Source of the DNA: Petunia secreta
Taxonomy: Eukaryota; Streptophyta; Magnoliopsida; Solanales; Solanaceae
Assembly (NCBI GenBank): GCA_029990175.1
Contig: JARKIP010000011.1
Coordinates: forward strand, 8,990,001 to 9,054,000
Length of the DNA: 64,000 nt
Direction of reading: 5' to 3'
In this document: positions 22,791 to 34,679 of the stretch, one piece after another
How the letters are laid out: each line of letters begins with the position of its first letter
How positions within the stretch are numbered: position 1 is the first letter of the stretch
Program-made: the position numbers and the translations under genes
Notes under the pieces: model-generated
Database searches by the model: none
Seen by the model: the letters and a program-made list of their open reading frames with translations, nothing else
What the model was told of the DNA's origin: nothing

Positions 22791-23363
22791 CAGGTACTTC
22801 TCACCTGCACAATGAGCAATAGAGTTTCAAGCCAAGATCCACCTTGGAAAGCATGAAGAATTTGTCTAGGAGTTGTAACTTTTATATTTTTTAATGTTGT
22901 AATTTTTTCTTTTCTTTGTAAAAGCAATGACCCCAGCCAACCACCAGCAAGCGACCAGTAATCAGCAACGACAGCCTTCCTGTGCCTAAGAGTGTCCAAC
23001 AATAGTCCCAAGTGTGTCTAGGATTGTTTAGTATTAGTCCAGTGTGTCTAGAAGTGTTTAGTGTGAGTCTAGTTGTCCAGAAGTGTTTAGTGTTAGCTGT
23101 CTAGAAGCGTCTATTGTTAGTCTTCGTGAGTCTAGAAGAGTTTAAGTCTTTGTTTGAATGCGGTAATCCCAGCTACCGCCCGTGAGGAACTACACTGACC
23201 TGATTCCTTAATCCGGGGATATGTATGTAGCCATGTTCTCTGTTAGAACCAAATAATCAAGGTACGGTCACCATTTCGAAAAGCATGCTCTCGGCTAGAA
23301 CCAAAAAGCCAAAATTAGTTGTCGATTACTTCTTTGTCCGAAAATTCTTTGTTGTTCCCGAAC
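22791..23363 (+). other. 3' untranslated region after the minisatellite
   Basis: No gene. A short array of GTCTAGAAGTGTTTAGTGT-like words occurs at 22,990-23,150 (about six imperfect copies, 20-35 bp apart). Confidence 0.6.
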
Positions 23364-23376
23364 AAAGAGGGGCAGC
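23364..23376 (+). other. Polypurine tract of the Tat/Ogre-like element
   Basis: AAAGAGGGGCAGC directly precedes the TG of the 3' LTR at 23,377. Confidence 0.75.
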
Positions 23377-26300
23377 TGTAATCACCTAATTTTGGCACGA
23401 ATACAGAAAAATTGCTCAAAATAGCCGTGTTAGATTCTTAGGATTTTTGCAGAAATTTTCCTAGATTTTAGTCTTTATTTTAACTAAAATAGTTATTAAT
23501 TAGGATAGAAAATATGAAAATTGCCAAAAATACTTGTTATGTGTTTAACTGTGACTCTATGTTTAATTTTGATAGTATTGTAGATTTATGTGGTTTTGAT
23601 TGTAGTTAATTGTGTTGGTTTTTGATAAGTATAGACTTTTTAGTGGCCATATGTACAAAATAAGTAGCCCAATTGCTTAACCCAACCAGCCCACACCTAA
23701 GTCTTGAAGCCCATACCCATCTCTACTTTCAATCCTAGCCATTAGTTTTTAATTGATCTAATGGCTCTCATCATTCCTCCATTTCCCCTTATAAAGCTTC
23801 AAAAATCCTCATTTTCTCCTCATTCCTTCATAAGCCTCTTTGGCTTGGGGATATGCTGGCCAAATTTACACTCCCTACCGGAAACAATCAGCCACCACTC
23901 CACCACCGCGGATCCGCCGCACGCTGCCAGCCCGCCACCGCTGGACCACCGCCTTCCGGTGGTCGGAAAATTACAAATTATATCTTTCCGGAAAGCTTTC
24001 GAGCCCCTCTTTCTATTTCTATCACTATTTTCTTTAAATTCTAAATGGTTTGGTGCAGATCTTGCCTGAAAGTTTCGGTCAACTCAACTCCGGCTTACCT
24101 TCGACTTTTTTCGGTAAGTTTTAGATTTTCCCTCTTCCTCTCACCCTCCTCTTTCACCTCTTGTACCCGGTTTCCCAAAAATCCCTCCCCTTTTGCCCAT
24201 TTTCTCTTCTTCCGTTTCTCTTCTTCTTATTATTTTTTCTTTTGTTATGTTGTCATTGGAGGGGCTGTGATGTTTTTGTTTGATGATGGTTTTATTTGGG
24301 GTCATGTTGGTGGCTGTGATGATTATGTTGGGGGTGGAGGGGTTGTTATGTTGTTGATTAGACAGTGATGGCGATGGTGATAGCAAAATAGGGCAGCGAC
24401 GCAGTAGGTGAGGCAGAAATGATTGGAGTTTGTGATGTTGTTTCTAGAGAGGGCTGTTATGGCATGTGATGATGATGTTTGTTGATGAGGCGACATCGAG
24501 TCAGCCATAGAGGAGACGAGGCAGTGGTTGGCATAGCGAGGTTGTGAGGGGGCTGTTCAATGCTTGGGTGGTGGTAATTTGAATGTTGTTGAATCTGAAA
24601 CAGTGTGTCGTGGTGGAGTTGGCGCAGCGAGGCAGCGGGGCGAGGGAGCAGGTTCTTGCAACTGCAAGGCTATGATGCTGCTGTTGATTGTTATAGTGGC
24701 AGATTTGGACAATGACGACACAGCTGTGGTGATGCTGGTTCAAAGGCGAGGCACGGTTTTTGTTTCTGATCAACGGGTTAGATTAAATATAGATTTCTTG
24801 TTCTTTTTGTTCCATGTGTTGACTTAGATTATTAGCTGTTAGTTTATGTTGTTTTAGTTTATTGCTTTGCTCATAATTTAGAGTAGTCTTCATCACTTAC
24901 TTCTAGTGTTTGTAGCGTTTATCGCCTAAAATAAATCACCATGTCGATTTGTGAATGAACATCGATCTATATGCATTGAAGGCTCGTCTGGATATGTTTT
25001 TGTTTTGCTTAGATCAATCTTTTGTTCATACTCAAAATATTTGAATTGGTATACTTAATTTGCAACAGTGTGGTCAAGTGTAAAGTATGAGAGTTCCTTT
25101 TCTTCCCTCTTTGTTTTCAGTTCTATGTGAAAAATATATATAAGTTGTCCTAGTCTCCATTGCCTTAACACTGTTAGTTGTGATTTTTGTCTTAGACTTA
25201 TGATTAGCTTAGTCAATTGAGAAGTCTGCCTAGTTTGTCTAAAAATTGAACTTGTTCTAGCTTAGTTAGAATCTGGTAGCATTTGATTTTATTTTAGTTA
25301 GTTTGGGCTGATTTAGTTTTCTTAGTTGGCCCTAGTTTCTTCTAGTTAGTACAATGAGTAATAGGTGTCCTTTTAGAGGACCCTACTTGTGCTTTTTTAG
25401 CTTTTAGGACAATTTAGGTGGCTGAAATAATCTTTTTACAGCTGGCGTACTATGCTGAAAATAGCACCAAAATACTCAAGTGTAGGGGTGTGGGCTTGTA
25501 CTCTGGTACAAGTCCATACTCCACCTTTTGACCCTCAATTTTCAGCTTTAAATAGGGCATTTGCTACCCACATTTAACACCAAAAAACAGAAACAAAATA
25601 TTGAATGAGAGCAAAATACTTGAAAAAAATAGAGTAAAAAGAAAGTAAGTTTGGAAGAAAAGATTTAGAACCAAAAGTCTTTTACATTAAGGGTCTTTGT
25701 GGTATAAATCTTGAAGTTTAAGGGTTAAAAGAGCTAGTATGGCTGCTTTCTCCAACTGGTTCACGCTGCTTTAATTACTGGTTCGTTTGGTAAAAAATGA
25801 GAGATTCCGTTGTTTATTTTCAGCTGAAATTTTTGCACATTAGGTAAATATTTCTTTACCTTTCATGGTCTTGAATACTCCTGCGTAGAAATGGCCTTTT
25901 TAAGATTGTAAATGTCATGTTAAAAATGTTGAAAGTCTGGAAACATGAATCCCCAAGGGGCTGTTTTTACGATTCCATAGGATATTTGTTAAGCTGAACT
26001 TTAACTTAGTTCGTACATAGGATATTTGTTAACAAGTGGATATATCTGAAAAATAGACTATGTTAGGACATGAATGCAAATTTTCAAATGGCCACTTTAT
26101 TCAGAACACCCTCTAAATAGGGTAAATGACAAAACTATGACACTTAAGGCAATGGTTTGCCTAATTGACTCCACTAAGGGTGGTTTAGCAAGAATGACCT
26201 TCTTTAAGTTAAATGAATTTTTTTGGACTAAATTACCTCTGAACAAATCATATAAATACAACATATAAATCAGACATTCCCTCCATTAACTCTGCAACTT

Positions 26301-27170
26301 ATTTCCAGACCTTCGTCCCTTTACTCTTCCAACTGATTAACCTAAGAACTCAAATTTCCAGAAAAAAGAAGATTCAAAGGTAAGTTTCTTCAATATTTCA
26401 TTAATTTTACGTATTTTTTAAATTAAATTTTGCATAATTTCATCATAAATTCGCGGAATTTGTTTAGTTTTCTTATAATCACATATTAGCTACTACGATT
26501 TGTGAGTTTTGATGATAATGATTGAAAACTACTGCTAGATAACGTCACATTGATTTTCGGTTACTGCAAAAAAGAATTATATTACTTTGAATCTGTATTT
26601 GCTGAAGAATTTACGAATAAAAATTGCAATTTCTCTTATTTAGTCGCAACTGCATTGCTTTGCCTAAATTAACTTTAAATAACTTGTAGATGATGTATGT
26701 TAATTGGTGCTAACAGAAAAAGCTTTTTAAGATCTGTTGCAATGTAATGTGTTTGTAATGCACTCGCTGCCTTGTTGGCAGCACTTGCAGTTGAATTGCA
26801 AACAATTGCTGTTCCATAAATTCTACATGTGTTGCCTAATATGCAACACTTTTCATCCCCTGAAGTGGTGCCTTGTAAGTGTTGCCCACAGGGCCACACT
26901 ACATGTAGAGTAGCTCTGGTTTAAATGTAGAGTAACTCAATATGTGCTGCCTAATAGGCAGCAGTTTTGAATACATAGTAAGTGTCTTTTCAAGTGTTGA
27001 CTTGTGGGCAACACTTGAAGGTTTGGTGCAAAACAAAAATGTATAGGGATCTCTACATTTGGTGCACAACAGGCAGCACTTTACGTGTGTACTAAATTGC
27101 CCTACAAGTTGTGGCTTCTTGTTGCCAGTCAACCTCCAACGCCTACGTACACCCCTAAATAAAGCAAAAA

Positions 27171-27938
27171 TTGAATAATGTAGAGCGTATGAAGGCCAGG
27201 AAGCTGCCTATATTGGGATTGATAGATTACATCCAAAACAAGCTCCAAAGTTGGTTTTATGAAAGGAGAAATGATGCACGAGCCACATTTCATGACCTCA
27301 CACGTTGGGCCGAAGAAGAGCTCACCAACATGATTGCTACTGCCTTTAGGCTGATAGTAAATAGCTCTTGTTCAACAAAACTAATGACTATTAGCTCTGC
27401 AAACAAACACTCATGTAACATTTCACTTTTTTGTTTACTTGATATTATCTTTTGCTTGCAGGTAAATCCAAGCAATGACACAAGTTTTACTGTCAAAGAT
27501 GGAAAAGATGAATTAACTGTAGAGTTAAAGGAGAGGTCCTGTGGTTGCTTACAGTTTCAGACGGACGAAATACCATGCATCCACGCCATTGCAGCAATAG
27601 AGAGAAGAAACTTGAACAAGTTGACTTATGGTGCACACTGGTTCAAAAGAAACACTTGGATGCAAACTTATCAGGGAGAAATTCTTCCAGTGGGAAGTGA
27701 CAGCTCGTGGGTTGTTCCACAAAGTATAAAGTAATTCATTTTACACCCACCGAATACAAAAATTCAGCTCGGTAGGAGACAAACAAAAAGATATATTTCA
27801 AGAGCAGAATTCTTTAAGAGTAGGATCAGATGCTCGAGATGCAAAAGAATTGGACACAATAGAACAAGTTGTCTCCACACTCGGGTCCAACATCCACATG
27901 CAAGAAGATATAGAAATAGAGCTGGAGCTGTGGCATGA
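27171..27938 (+). pseudogene. MULE transposase C-terminal fragment
   Basis: The fragment begins at NNVERMKARKLPILGLI and continues to WFYERR, the segment just after the catalytic core, so the catalytic domain is absent. A likely 105-bp intron (27,357-27,461, GTAAAT...TTGCAG) is a multiple of three without a stop, so the frame reads straight through it. The SWIM finger follows (CGCLQFQTDEIPCIH), then HWFKRNTW. A TAA at 27,732-27,734 stops the frame, but the same frame continues through GRRQTKR and a CCHC knuckle (CSRCKRIGHNRTSC) to a TGA at 27,936. It cannot be an active transposase. Confidence 0.85.
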
Positions 27939-28264
27939 ATATGTTATTTTCTTATGATATTGCATTAAATTTGTCAACAAATACTTTTCGTTTTTCTGTA
28001 AGCACAACTATTTCTCATTTTCGTTAAAGTTACATGAACACATTCAATCCACAAAACTTGCAAAATAAGAATAGGTTTCCCACTCATTCTCGCTGCAGTT
28101 CAAATGCCTTAAAGTATGGGCAGATAGGCAACACTTATCCCAAACCCAACTTAGACTGGATTAACTGCCCCAAAGTGATGTCCGGATGGCAGCAGTTTAT
28201 GTTTAACTCATCAAAACCTTCTCCAAGATCCCATGAACTGATGCCAACGCAACACTTTACCATT

Positions 28265-28870
28265 GTGTTTAGATACAAGTGTTGGCAAATGGGTAACAGT
28301 TGACCCCAAATCCTTACCAACACTCGACACCCAATTCTCATTGACTTACTGCCTAGGCAACACTTGGCCTACATCCCCCATAAACTACATCCCTTAACAG
28401 GATGCCTGATAAGCACTACTTGACCTACACCCCTCACAAACTAGATCTTTTAACATGCAGCAGCACTTGGCATCAACCCCCTACCCAAAATCCCAAAGCT
28501 AATACACTTGAAATGTTGCTGCCTAGGCAGCACTTCACCCCCAAACTCTCACAAAATTCACCAAGCAAAATTCCCTATAAATGTTGCAGTGTGTTTAGAT
28601 ACAAGTGTTGGCAAATGGGCAACAGTTGACCCCCAAATACTTACCAACACCCCACACCCAATTCCATTGAGTTGTTGCCTAGGAAATACTTGGCCTATAT
28701 CCCTCACAAACTAAATCCCTTAACTGGATGCCTGACAAGCAGCACTTGACCTACACCCCTCACAAACTAGAACCTTTAACAGGCAGCACTTGGCATCCAC
28801 CCCATATCTAAATTTCCAAAGCTAATACACTTGAAATGATGCTGCATAGGCAGCCTCACAGGCAGCATAT
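28265..28870. repeat. Direct duplication of about 326 bp inside the MULE
   Basis: GTGTTTAGATACAAGTGTTGG starts copies at 28,265 and 28,591. Each copy holds a set of five or six of the palindromic motifs, so the array grew partly by block duplication. Confidence 0.8.
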
Positions 28871-29214
28871 TGCCTTCACCCTCCGACAACTTATCTCACA
28901 CAATAACCTTGGAGTATTACCTCCAAGGCATCACATAAACATCAACAACTCACTAAATTTCCTAAGGCAAACAACATTCAGTAATTGCCTGGACAACACT
29001 TCACCGAACCCTTAGACAAATAACAAGTCCCCCTCCCTCACATCCAACAAGATGAAAAGTCTAGGTAAAAGAAAAAAAATGTGGAATACATGAAATAGCG
29101 CTTAAATATATAATTAATAACATTAATATAGTGCAACAGAACCCAAACTCGAATGTAAAATAAAACAAGATCAAGGTCAAAAGTCTGTTATACTATTACA
29201 AAATTACATAGAAT

Positions 29215-29442
29215 CTAAATAGTACTTTTTTCTAAATCGTCTGCCGTACAAAATGTCTCGAACTCCATATTACTAGATGGTGTAACAACCACAACATCTT
29301 CTAAGTTGTCCAACAGACAGAATGATGGCATATCATAATCATAATCAAATCCATATTTTTGTCTTTTACTAGCAACGACATCCTCAGAAACAGCTGGTTG
29401 ATTTATAAACTCTTCCACCTCGTCTATGGATTGCACCAACAA
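29215..29442 (-). CDS. Possible last exon of a MULE-borne gene, unknown
   Basis: The 75-residue minus-strand frame is acidic and balanced in composition (VEEFINQPAVSEDVVASKRQKYGFDYDYD). It is preceded by a plausible acceptor region and followed by AT-rich DNA. I recognise no domain. It may be the tail of a cargo gene whose upstream exons are lost. Confidence 0.25.
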   Translation of the reverse strand: MLVQSIDEVEEFINQPAVSEDVVASKRQKYGFDYDYDMPSFCLLDNLEDVVVVTPSSNMEFETFCTADDLEKSTI

Positions 29443-31574
29443 CTTCCCCTATACTAGAAAAAATGCAATATCAACATCCAAAAAATAAAAACAAGAATAT
29501 AAAGGAAAATATCTACTAATAAGCAGTAAGGAAAGTGCAGCTTGATAGGCAGCACTTTCCATACAAAAACACAACTCATACTTGATGTTCTGATATCAAC
29601 GGTTGCCCACAGGACAATATTTTCTAGAAAAAGGAAGACTATGCTTGAGTCTTATGTCAATTGTTGTCCTGTGGGCAACACTTTTGAAAGTAAAAAGGAT
29701 AATAAACTACACAGCCAACACTTTACTAAAAATTAAATTATAATTAATATAAATAGGTCAACTGTCGCCCTGTGGGCAACAATTTCGACCGTTAAAGTAA
29801 ATCAAAGTGCAATGACAATACTATAATAAAAATTACATTAAATACCTAATTAAAATAAATTAATATAATAAATATAAACACTATTGATTAACAGCAAAAT
29901 TTAAATATTCACGGAACAAAAAATTAGATAAATAATGAATATCAACAAAGAGAAAAGAAAAATTCACAGTAAAATAAACAAAGAAAAAAGAAAGAAGAAG
30001 GAAACTAACCCTAATTCGAAGGGAGAGAGAGATAGAGAAGAGAGAGAAAAAGAGAGCGACAGAAGAAAAAGAAAAGGGGTGGCTTGGACATAGGATTAGG
30101 GCTAATATTAGTCAGGGGCAAAATAGAATTTTCATATGTTTAAAAATGGGTAGGAGGCCATTTTGCTAAAACATTGCTTAGTGAGGACAAAATGACATAA
30201 CCAAGGATAAGGGGGTACATGAGATGAAATTTTTTGCTCTAAATATGTAGTATTATTTGATGAAAGATGTTTGGTAGGGTTGACCCATTAATAAAGGTGA
30301 GAATGTTTTAGCAACAACTTTGCAAAAAATGCCCATTAGTGAATATAATCACCATTTTAACGTTTAAACTTGTGTAAATAAGATTACAAGTGCAACATGA
30401 ATTAAAGGTTTACAAACTTGGACGAATAGGCTTTGAACTTAGGACGTCCTTTAAATCTGGCCACATGTTAATTTATTTATACGATTGTTATCATTAAACA
30501 AAGTACAGGTGTTAACTTTGCAAACAGACTTTAAAACAGCCCAGTTTCGCAAACCCTTCAGCCCACATATCAGTTTAAGTGACGGTAGTATATTTTCTAT
30601 AAAATCTTTTTTCTTTTCAAAGATAGGCCATCAAACTGTTTCAATTTAATAAACAACCTATTGTATGTATATACTTTTCACAATCCATATTTTTTAAGGC
30701 AAATTTGGGAGTCCCAATTTGTCACTTAATAAAGTTAGCGGTTATGTTTTAATTAAATCGATTAGGCAAATTAAATAGGAGCAAGAAGAGTTTCCATGAT
30801 TGAGTTTAATAATAAGTATTACTCGCGGTCTGCTTATTAGGCTAACGGAAATTAATTATATTAAAGTCATTTTGTGTTAATCAATAAAACTAAAAATATG
30901 ATAATTTTTTGCAAATAATCTTTACGACAGCTTATTAATGCAAAAGGAATAACCCACTATGATTTTCGCAAACAACTCACTTTATAACAAATAGTCTCAA
31001 TAAAGTTAATTAAATTTTTTTTTTTAAAAAAAAAAATAGACAAGTCCTTTGTGAGGTTGGAAATGCGTACTAAATTTTATTTATCTATTTATTTAGTTAC
31101 TATGAACCAAAGTGTAAATTCGTCCAGTCCACCGTGAGATTAGATAAGAATAACGCTTTTAAGCTTTCTGAATCAAAGTGTAAATTCGTTCAGTCCTCCG
31201 TGAGGTTGGATAAGAATAACGTTTTTTTTTTAATTTTTCTTAAATCAAAGTAAAAATTCAAATTAACGGCATTAATATAGCAACCATATTTAATAAATTA
31301 AAATTGCGACAATAAAGCAACTGTGCTTGGCACAGGACTCGAGGGTGCCTAATACCTTCCCGAGAGTCAACTGAAAACCTTACCCGAATCTCTAACGCAG
31401 ACCATTAGACGAGTCAGAGGTGTTCCAAGGTACCTTTTGGTGACTTGGCATACCTTAAACTTGTCAAGTGGCGACTCCGAGTTTCTTTTAATAATTTTGT
31501 ACTTTTTTTAACACTAGTCACGAACCTTTAAATAATAAACACTCAGAATTAATTTTTTAGGGCGTGACACTCTT

Positions 31575-31959
31575 TCATATCTTTTTTTTATATATTCCTC
31601 CATTTCCCCATTCTCCATTAAAATATACTAGCTTCTCTTCTCACATATTTTTTCCGGTTTAGTGTTGCAATGGAAATTCTAAATTATTAGTTATGAAGTG
31701 AGCCAAAGAAATCAGCAGTTGCATCTTGTTTTAAAATACTTCTGTTTTTGGTGAAAGAAAAACTTTTATCAATCACCAACTCAAACCATTACAACAAATA
31801 AATAAAATCCAAGCTATTGGAACATCTCTCCTATTGCTATCTCTACTTCTATTTCTTTATGTGTATAACTTTGCTCTCCATTCTTCCTCTTCTACTGTAT
31901 TGCCTATTTTGCACTATATATTTACAGTCTTGTTGGATCATTTTGCATACTCTTTGGGC
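31575..31959. other. Flank of the Tat/Ogre-like insertion
   Basis: T-rich DNA (T8 run near 31,580) which, read on the minus strand, could be the poly(A) end of the LINE fragment that follows. The 100-residue plus frame at 31,817-32,119 is antisense to the LINE. Confidence 0.4.
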
Positions 31960-32841
31960 CTTGGCACTTTTGGATTCCAGTAAGCTTTATTGCGGACCTT
32001 CCAAATTGCGTAAACTCCTGCTGCTAGCACGGCTAAGGAATTGCTCTGATTCTGCACAGTCTCTTCCAGTTACCCTGCAAGTTGGTGTTTTGTATCTCAA
32101 TTCCTATCCATTTCATTAGCTCTTGTATGCACTACTTGAAGAATTGGAATTCAAAAAATAGGTGTTCAGTAGTTTCATCGGTTGTTCCACAAATCTTGCA
32201 TCTTCCATCTTGACAGGCTCCAATTCTGAAGCCTATCCATTGTTAGTAGCCTTTTGTGGGCTGTCAGCTAGCATATGAAGATCTGCTTTGGGGTGTTTAC
32301 CTTGTTCCATAACCATCTCCACAATTGCTTCCTCTTTGTGATCTCCATTTTCCATTTATATCCACTTGCAATCTAGTATTACCCCAGCTGAGCGAGCCAA
32401 CCGTTTCCCATAAAGCCTATTGTGAACTTGTCTCTTATATGATAGAGCTTCTTCCAGTACCAGCTACTTTCACTAGGGAAAGTATACTGCCGCCACTCAG
32501 TTCCTTTGAGGTGCACATGATTCATCCACTTCACCTACAAATTATCTGCTTTATTTGCCACATTCTAGACATACTTGATCAGGGCATCTTCATTCCATTT
32601 GATGCAGTCCTTGATGCCTAGCCCCCCTTCTCTTCTTTCTCTACAGACCACATCTAGGCTACCAGTGGCACCTTTGAGGTGTCCCATCCCATAAAAAGTT
32701 TCTGCATATTGCTATTATTTTCTTCAGCACACTTCTCGGCAACAGAGAGATTGAGGACCTGTACACATGGAGGTGCATTAATACTGAGTTGATCAGCTGA
32801 GCCCTACCTGGATCCAAGCGTATCTTTTTAAAGCTACTCCC
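31960..32841 (-). pseudogene. LINE-type reverse transcriptase, C-terminal fragment with zf-RVT
   Basis: Read on the minus strand, the sequence gives the post-catalytic part of a plant non-LTR reverse transcriptase (LDPGRAQLINSVL, ICRNFLWDG) and later a zf-RVT region (WNKVNTPKQIFIC, AHKRLLTMDRL, then CKICGTTDETTEHLFFE). The pieces lie in different frames and contain several stops, so this is an old, 5'-truncated copy. The catalytic box (YxDD) is absent. The order of blocks matches LINE ORF2 C termini. Confidence 0.75.
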
Positions 32842-34275
32842 TGCTATCTAGAAAGCTTTTGGTATCAACACCAGCATCTTATAAATGTTTTTCCACACAA
32901 TTTTTGTCTTTAACCAACCAAAGCTACTTGTAATCAAATAGTGTTTTGTTTTATGTTTAAGAAGCTTTTTTAGGTTTGATTTAGTTGTTGATGAATTAAA
33001 GGATGGCATTTTCAACAACTTATTTAATCTTGTATGTAAATGCATTTCTCTTTGTTGAATCAGAATGCCTAATCCCACCAAATAGTAAAAAGAGCATCGA
33101 ACCCACATTATGTTCTTTAAATGACAAAACCCTTAAGATCGACATTAAAACCAACCCACAAGTAACCGAAGATTGTTATTAATTGAAAACCTGTACAATA
33201 AAAATCTAAGAAAAAACAAAGAAAAGAGGAGAAAACCCTAAGAATTGAGAGGGTAGATGAAAGATAAATGATCTTTCTCTGTAGATTGAGAGAAATGAGA
33301 GACAAAGGGTCTCTTTTGGAATTCTCTAATTTTCTTTTTAACTCAATTTGATAATTTTAACCAAGGAATTAAAAAGCTCTTTCTTTTGTCTATGTAGATA
33401 GCCACCTAAGATTAAATTCCAACATGGACGTTGTGTGTTTTTATCACACCGAAGTGAGTTTGTTTAGGGGTAAGGCCTCATTTGTTTGCACTTAATGAGG
33501 CTCTTAATCTGGATGTTAAGCTCATTAAGTGTATTTGTTTTCTTAAACATGTAATCACTTATTTTCACTTTTTAGCTGTGGACGCAACAGATCTGTGAAG
33601 GACTCTGTATGTATGAGATTCAGATTCTTTTAAAGACACGATACTTTTTTCGGAACTGACTTTTATTTTTTTCAGAACTAATTTTCTACTTCAAACTCTT
33701 TTATTATCTACAAACTTCACGTCTCTCTCATACTTCTTTCTCCATAAAGCTCAACGCCTCCAACTTTTCTCCAAGAGTTATCAAAGGGTAATCAATTTTT
33801 TTCAACTTAAACTGGTAAGATTCTAAAATTTGTACTTCTATCTTTTATTTGATAAATTTTACTAGATTCTTGGTCTCGGTCTTTTTATTTTTTTAATGTT
33901 AAAGTTCCAATTTTTGGATATACACCCGTTTATTCGCCACATTTGCATTCTGGGTAAATTTAATTTTGTGTGTTTTTGTGTTTTGGTATCTATTTTAAAA
34001 GAGATTTTAACCTTTTTTTTGTGTTATATGTTGGTATACAACCCACATGCCAACCATTGATTGTGCCTGAAAAGAAAGATTAGTACTAACTTAATCTTGA
34101 TTCTACATCTACATACTGTTGGTAATCAGCTGGAGATGATGTATGACGATATTCTTTTGCTTTTACTTTTATTTTTTTATGTTGAACTTTTTCTTTAATT
34201 ACATAAAATTGGAGTAATTTTGGCACATCTATATGGCACGTGCTCTTCTTTTCAAGCCATGCGTTTGAATATGCG
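32842..34275. other. AT-rich DNA without a recognisable gene
   Basis: Small frames at 32,848-33,108 and 33,117-33,305 (minus) show no domain. A sequence near 33,474-33,540 (GCCTCATTTGTTTGCACTTAATG) resembles one end of a hAT-like MITE, but no partner end was found. Confidence 0.4.
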
Positions 34276-34679
34276 TATATAAGCACAGACAGCTATTTTC
34301 TTGATTCAAAAGCCTCCTCTTGTGTTGTATCTCATGAGAGAAATATCAAATATAAAACTTGATCTTCACGTTGTGAAGTTTAAGTGTAAAGGAAAAGAAA
34401 GTAATATATAGATTGTACAGTACACCAATTATGATACTGTACAAGACAATGAAAACTCTTTTTTTTATTGTCTTTGTTTGTGCTAAATCTGTTGAAATTA
34501 GTCCTATGTGTTATGATCATTATAATTTGGTATTTCAGCTATGGAATAATATAATGAAAATTCATGACACCGACCCAAATTTCTGGCTTGGCCGTGCGGG
34601 CACCCGACATCCTTTTCTAGACCCATCGGGCGAACCCTTACTACTGAATCAAGAAAATACGTATAAATCCAACTCATAA
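34276..34679 (+). other. Orphan promoter-like region and signal-peptide-like ORF
   Basis: TATATAA at 34,276-34,282 lies about 170 bp upstream of an ATG at 34,449. That ATG opens a short frame beginning MKTLFFIVFVCAKS, hydrophobic like a signal peptide. After about 30 codons it runs into LTR-like sequence. It could be a truncated first exon or chance; I recognise no family. Confidence 0.25.

Larger units (their letters stand above)
26768..29790. repeat. Dispersed palindromic motif array (TGTTGCC...GGCAACACTT type)
   Basis: About 20 copies of an imperfect palindrome lie on both sides of the transposase fragment, for example near 26,768, 26,829, 26,941, 26,992, 28,349, 28,515, 29,530 and 29,665. 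Two versions occur, CTGCC...GGCAG and TTGCC...GGCAA, so arm changes are often paired. Usual spacing is 40-80 bp. At 29,530-29,560 the arms extend to GGAAAGTGC...GCACTTTCC. Some other copies keep only one arm. Confidence 0.75.
26120..30236 (+). mobile_element. MULE nested in the 3' LTR (4,117 bp, 9-bp target duplication)
   Basis: CTCTAAATA flanks it at 26,111-26,119 and 30,237-30,245, and occurs once at the empty site in the 5' LTR (13,142-13,150). Nine base pairs is the MULE duplication length. The termini are weakly inverted over about 100 bp; the best block is CACTAAGGGTGGTTTAGCA on the left against CACTAAGCAATGTTTTAGCA on the reverse of the right end. It contains only a C-terminal transposase fragment and an unusual palindrome array, so it is non-autonomous. 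Confidence 0.85.
10360..31569 (+). mobile_element. Tat/Ogre-like LTR retrotransposon, non-autonomous, 21.2 kb with nested insertions
   Basis: The boundaries are exact: TG at 10,360, CA at 31,569, and the 5-bp duplication CTCTT at 10,355-10,359 and 31,570-31,574. The LTRs are 4.1 kb (5') and 4.1 kb plus a nested MULE (3'). After the 5' LTR comes a primer site of the type TGGCGAC...ACTGGGGA, as in Tat/Ogre elements. The only coding remnant is a gag region at 16,179-17,570. No protease, reverse transcriptase or integrase is visible before the polypurine tract, so movement would depend on a partner element. Very long LTRs and a tandem-repeat-bearing 3' region are hallmarks of the Tat/Ogre group. 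Confidence 0.9.
23377..31569 (+). repeat. 3' LTR of the Tat/Ogre-like element, split by a MULE
   Basis: It starts TGTAATCACC and ends GGGCGTGACA; it is colinear with the 5' LTR up to 26,119 and again from 30,237. Many point differences and small indels (for example, a deletion near 25,980 relative to 12,950-13,030) suggest an old insertion. Confidence 0.9.

Noticed and set aside
31817..32621. Plus-strand hydrophobic ORFs
   Set aside because: Antisense to the LINE RT fragment, which explains the region better.
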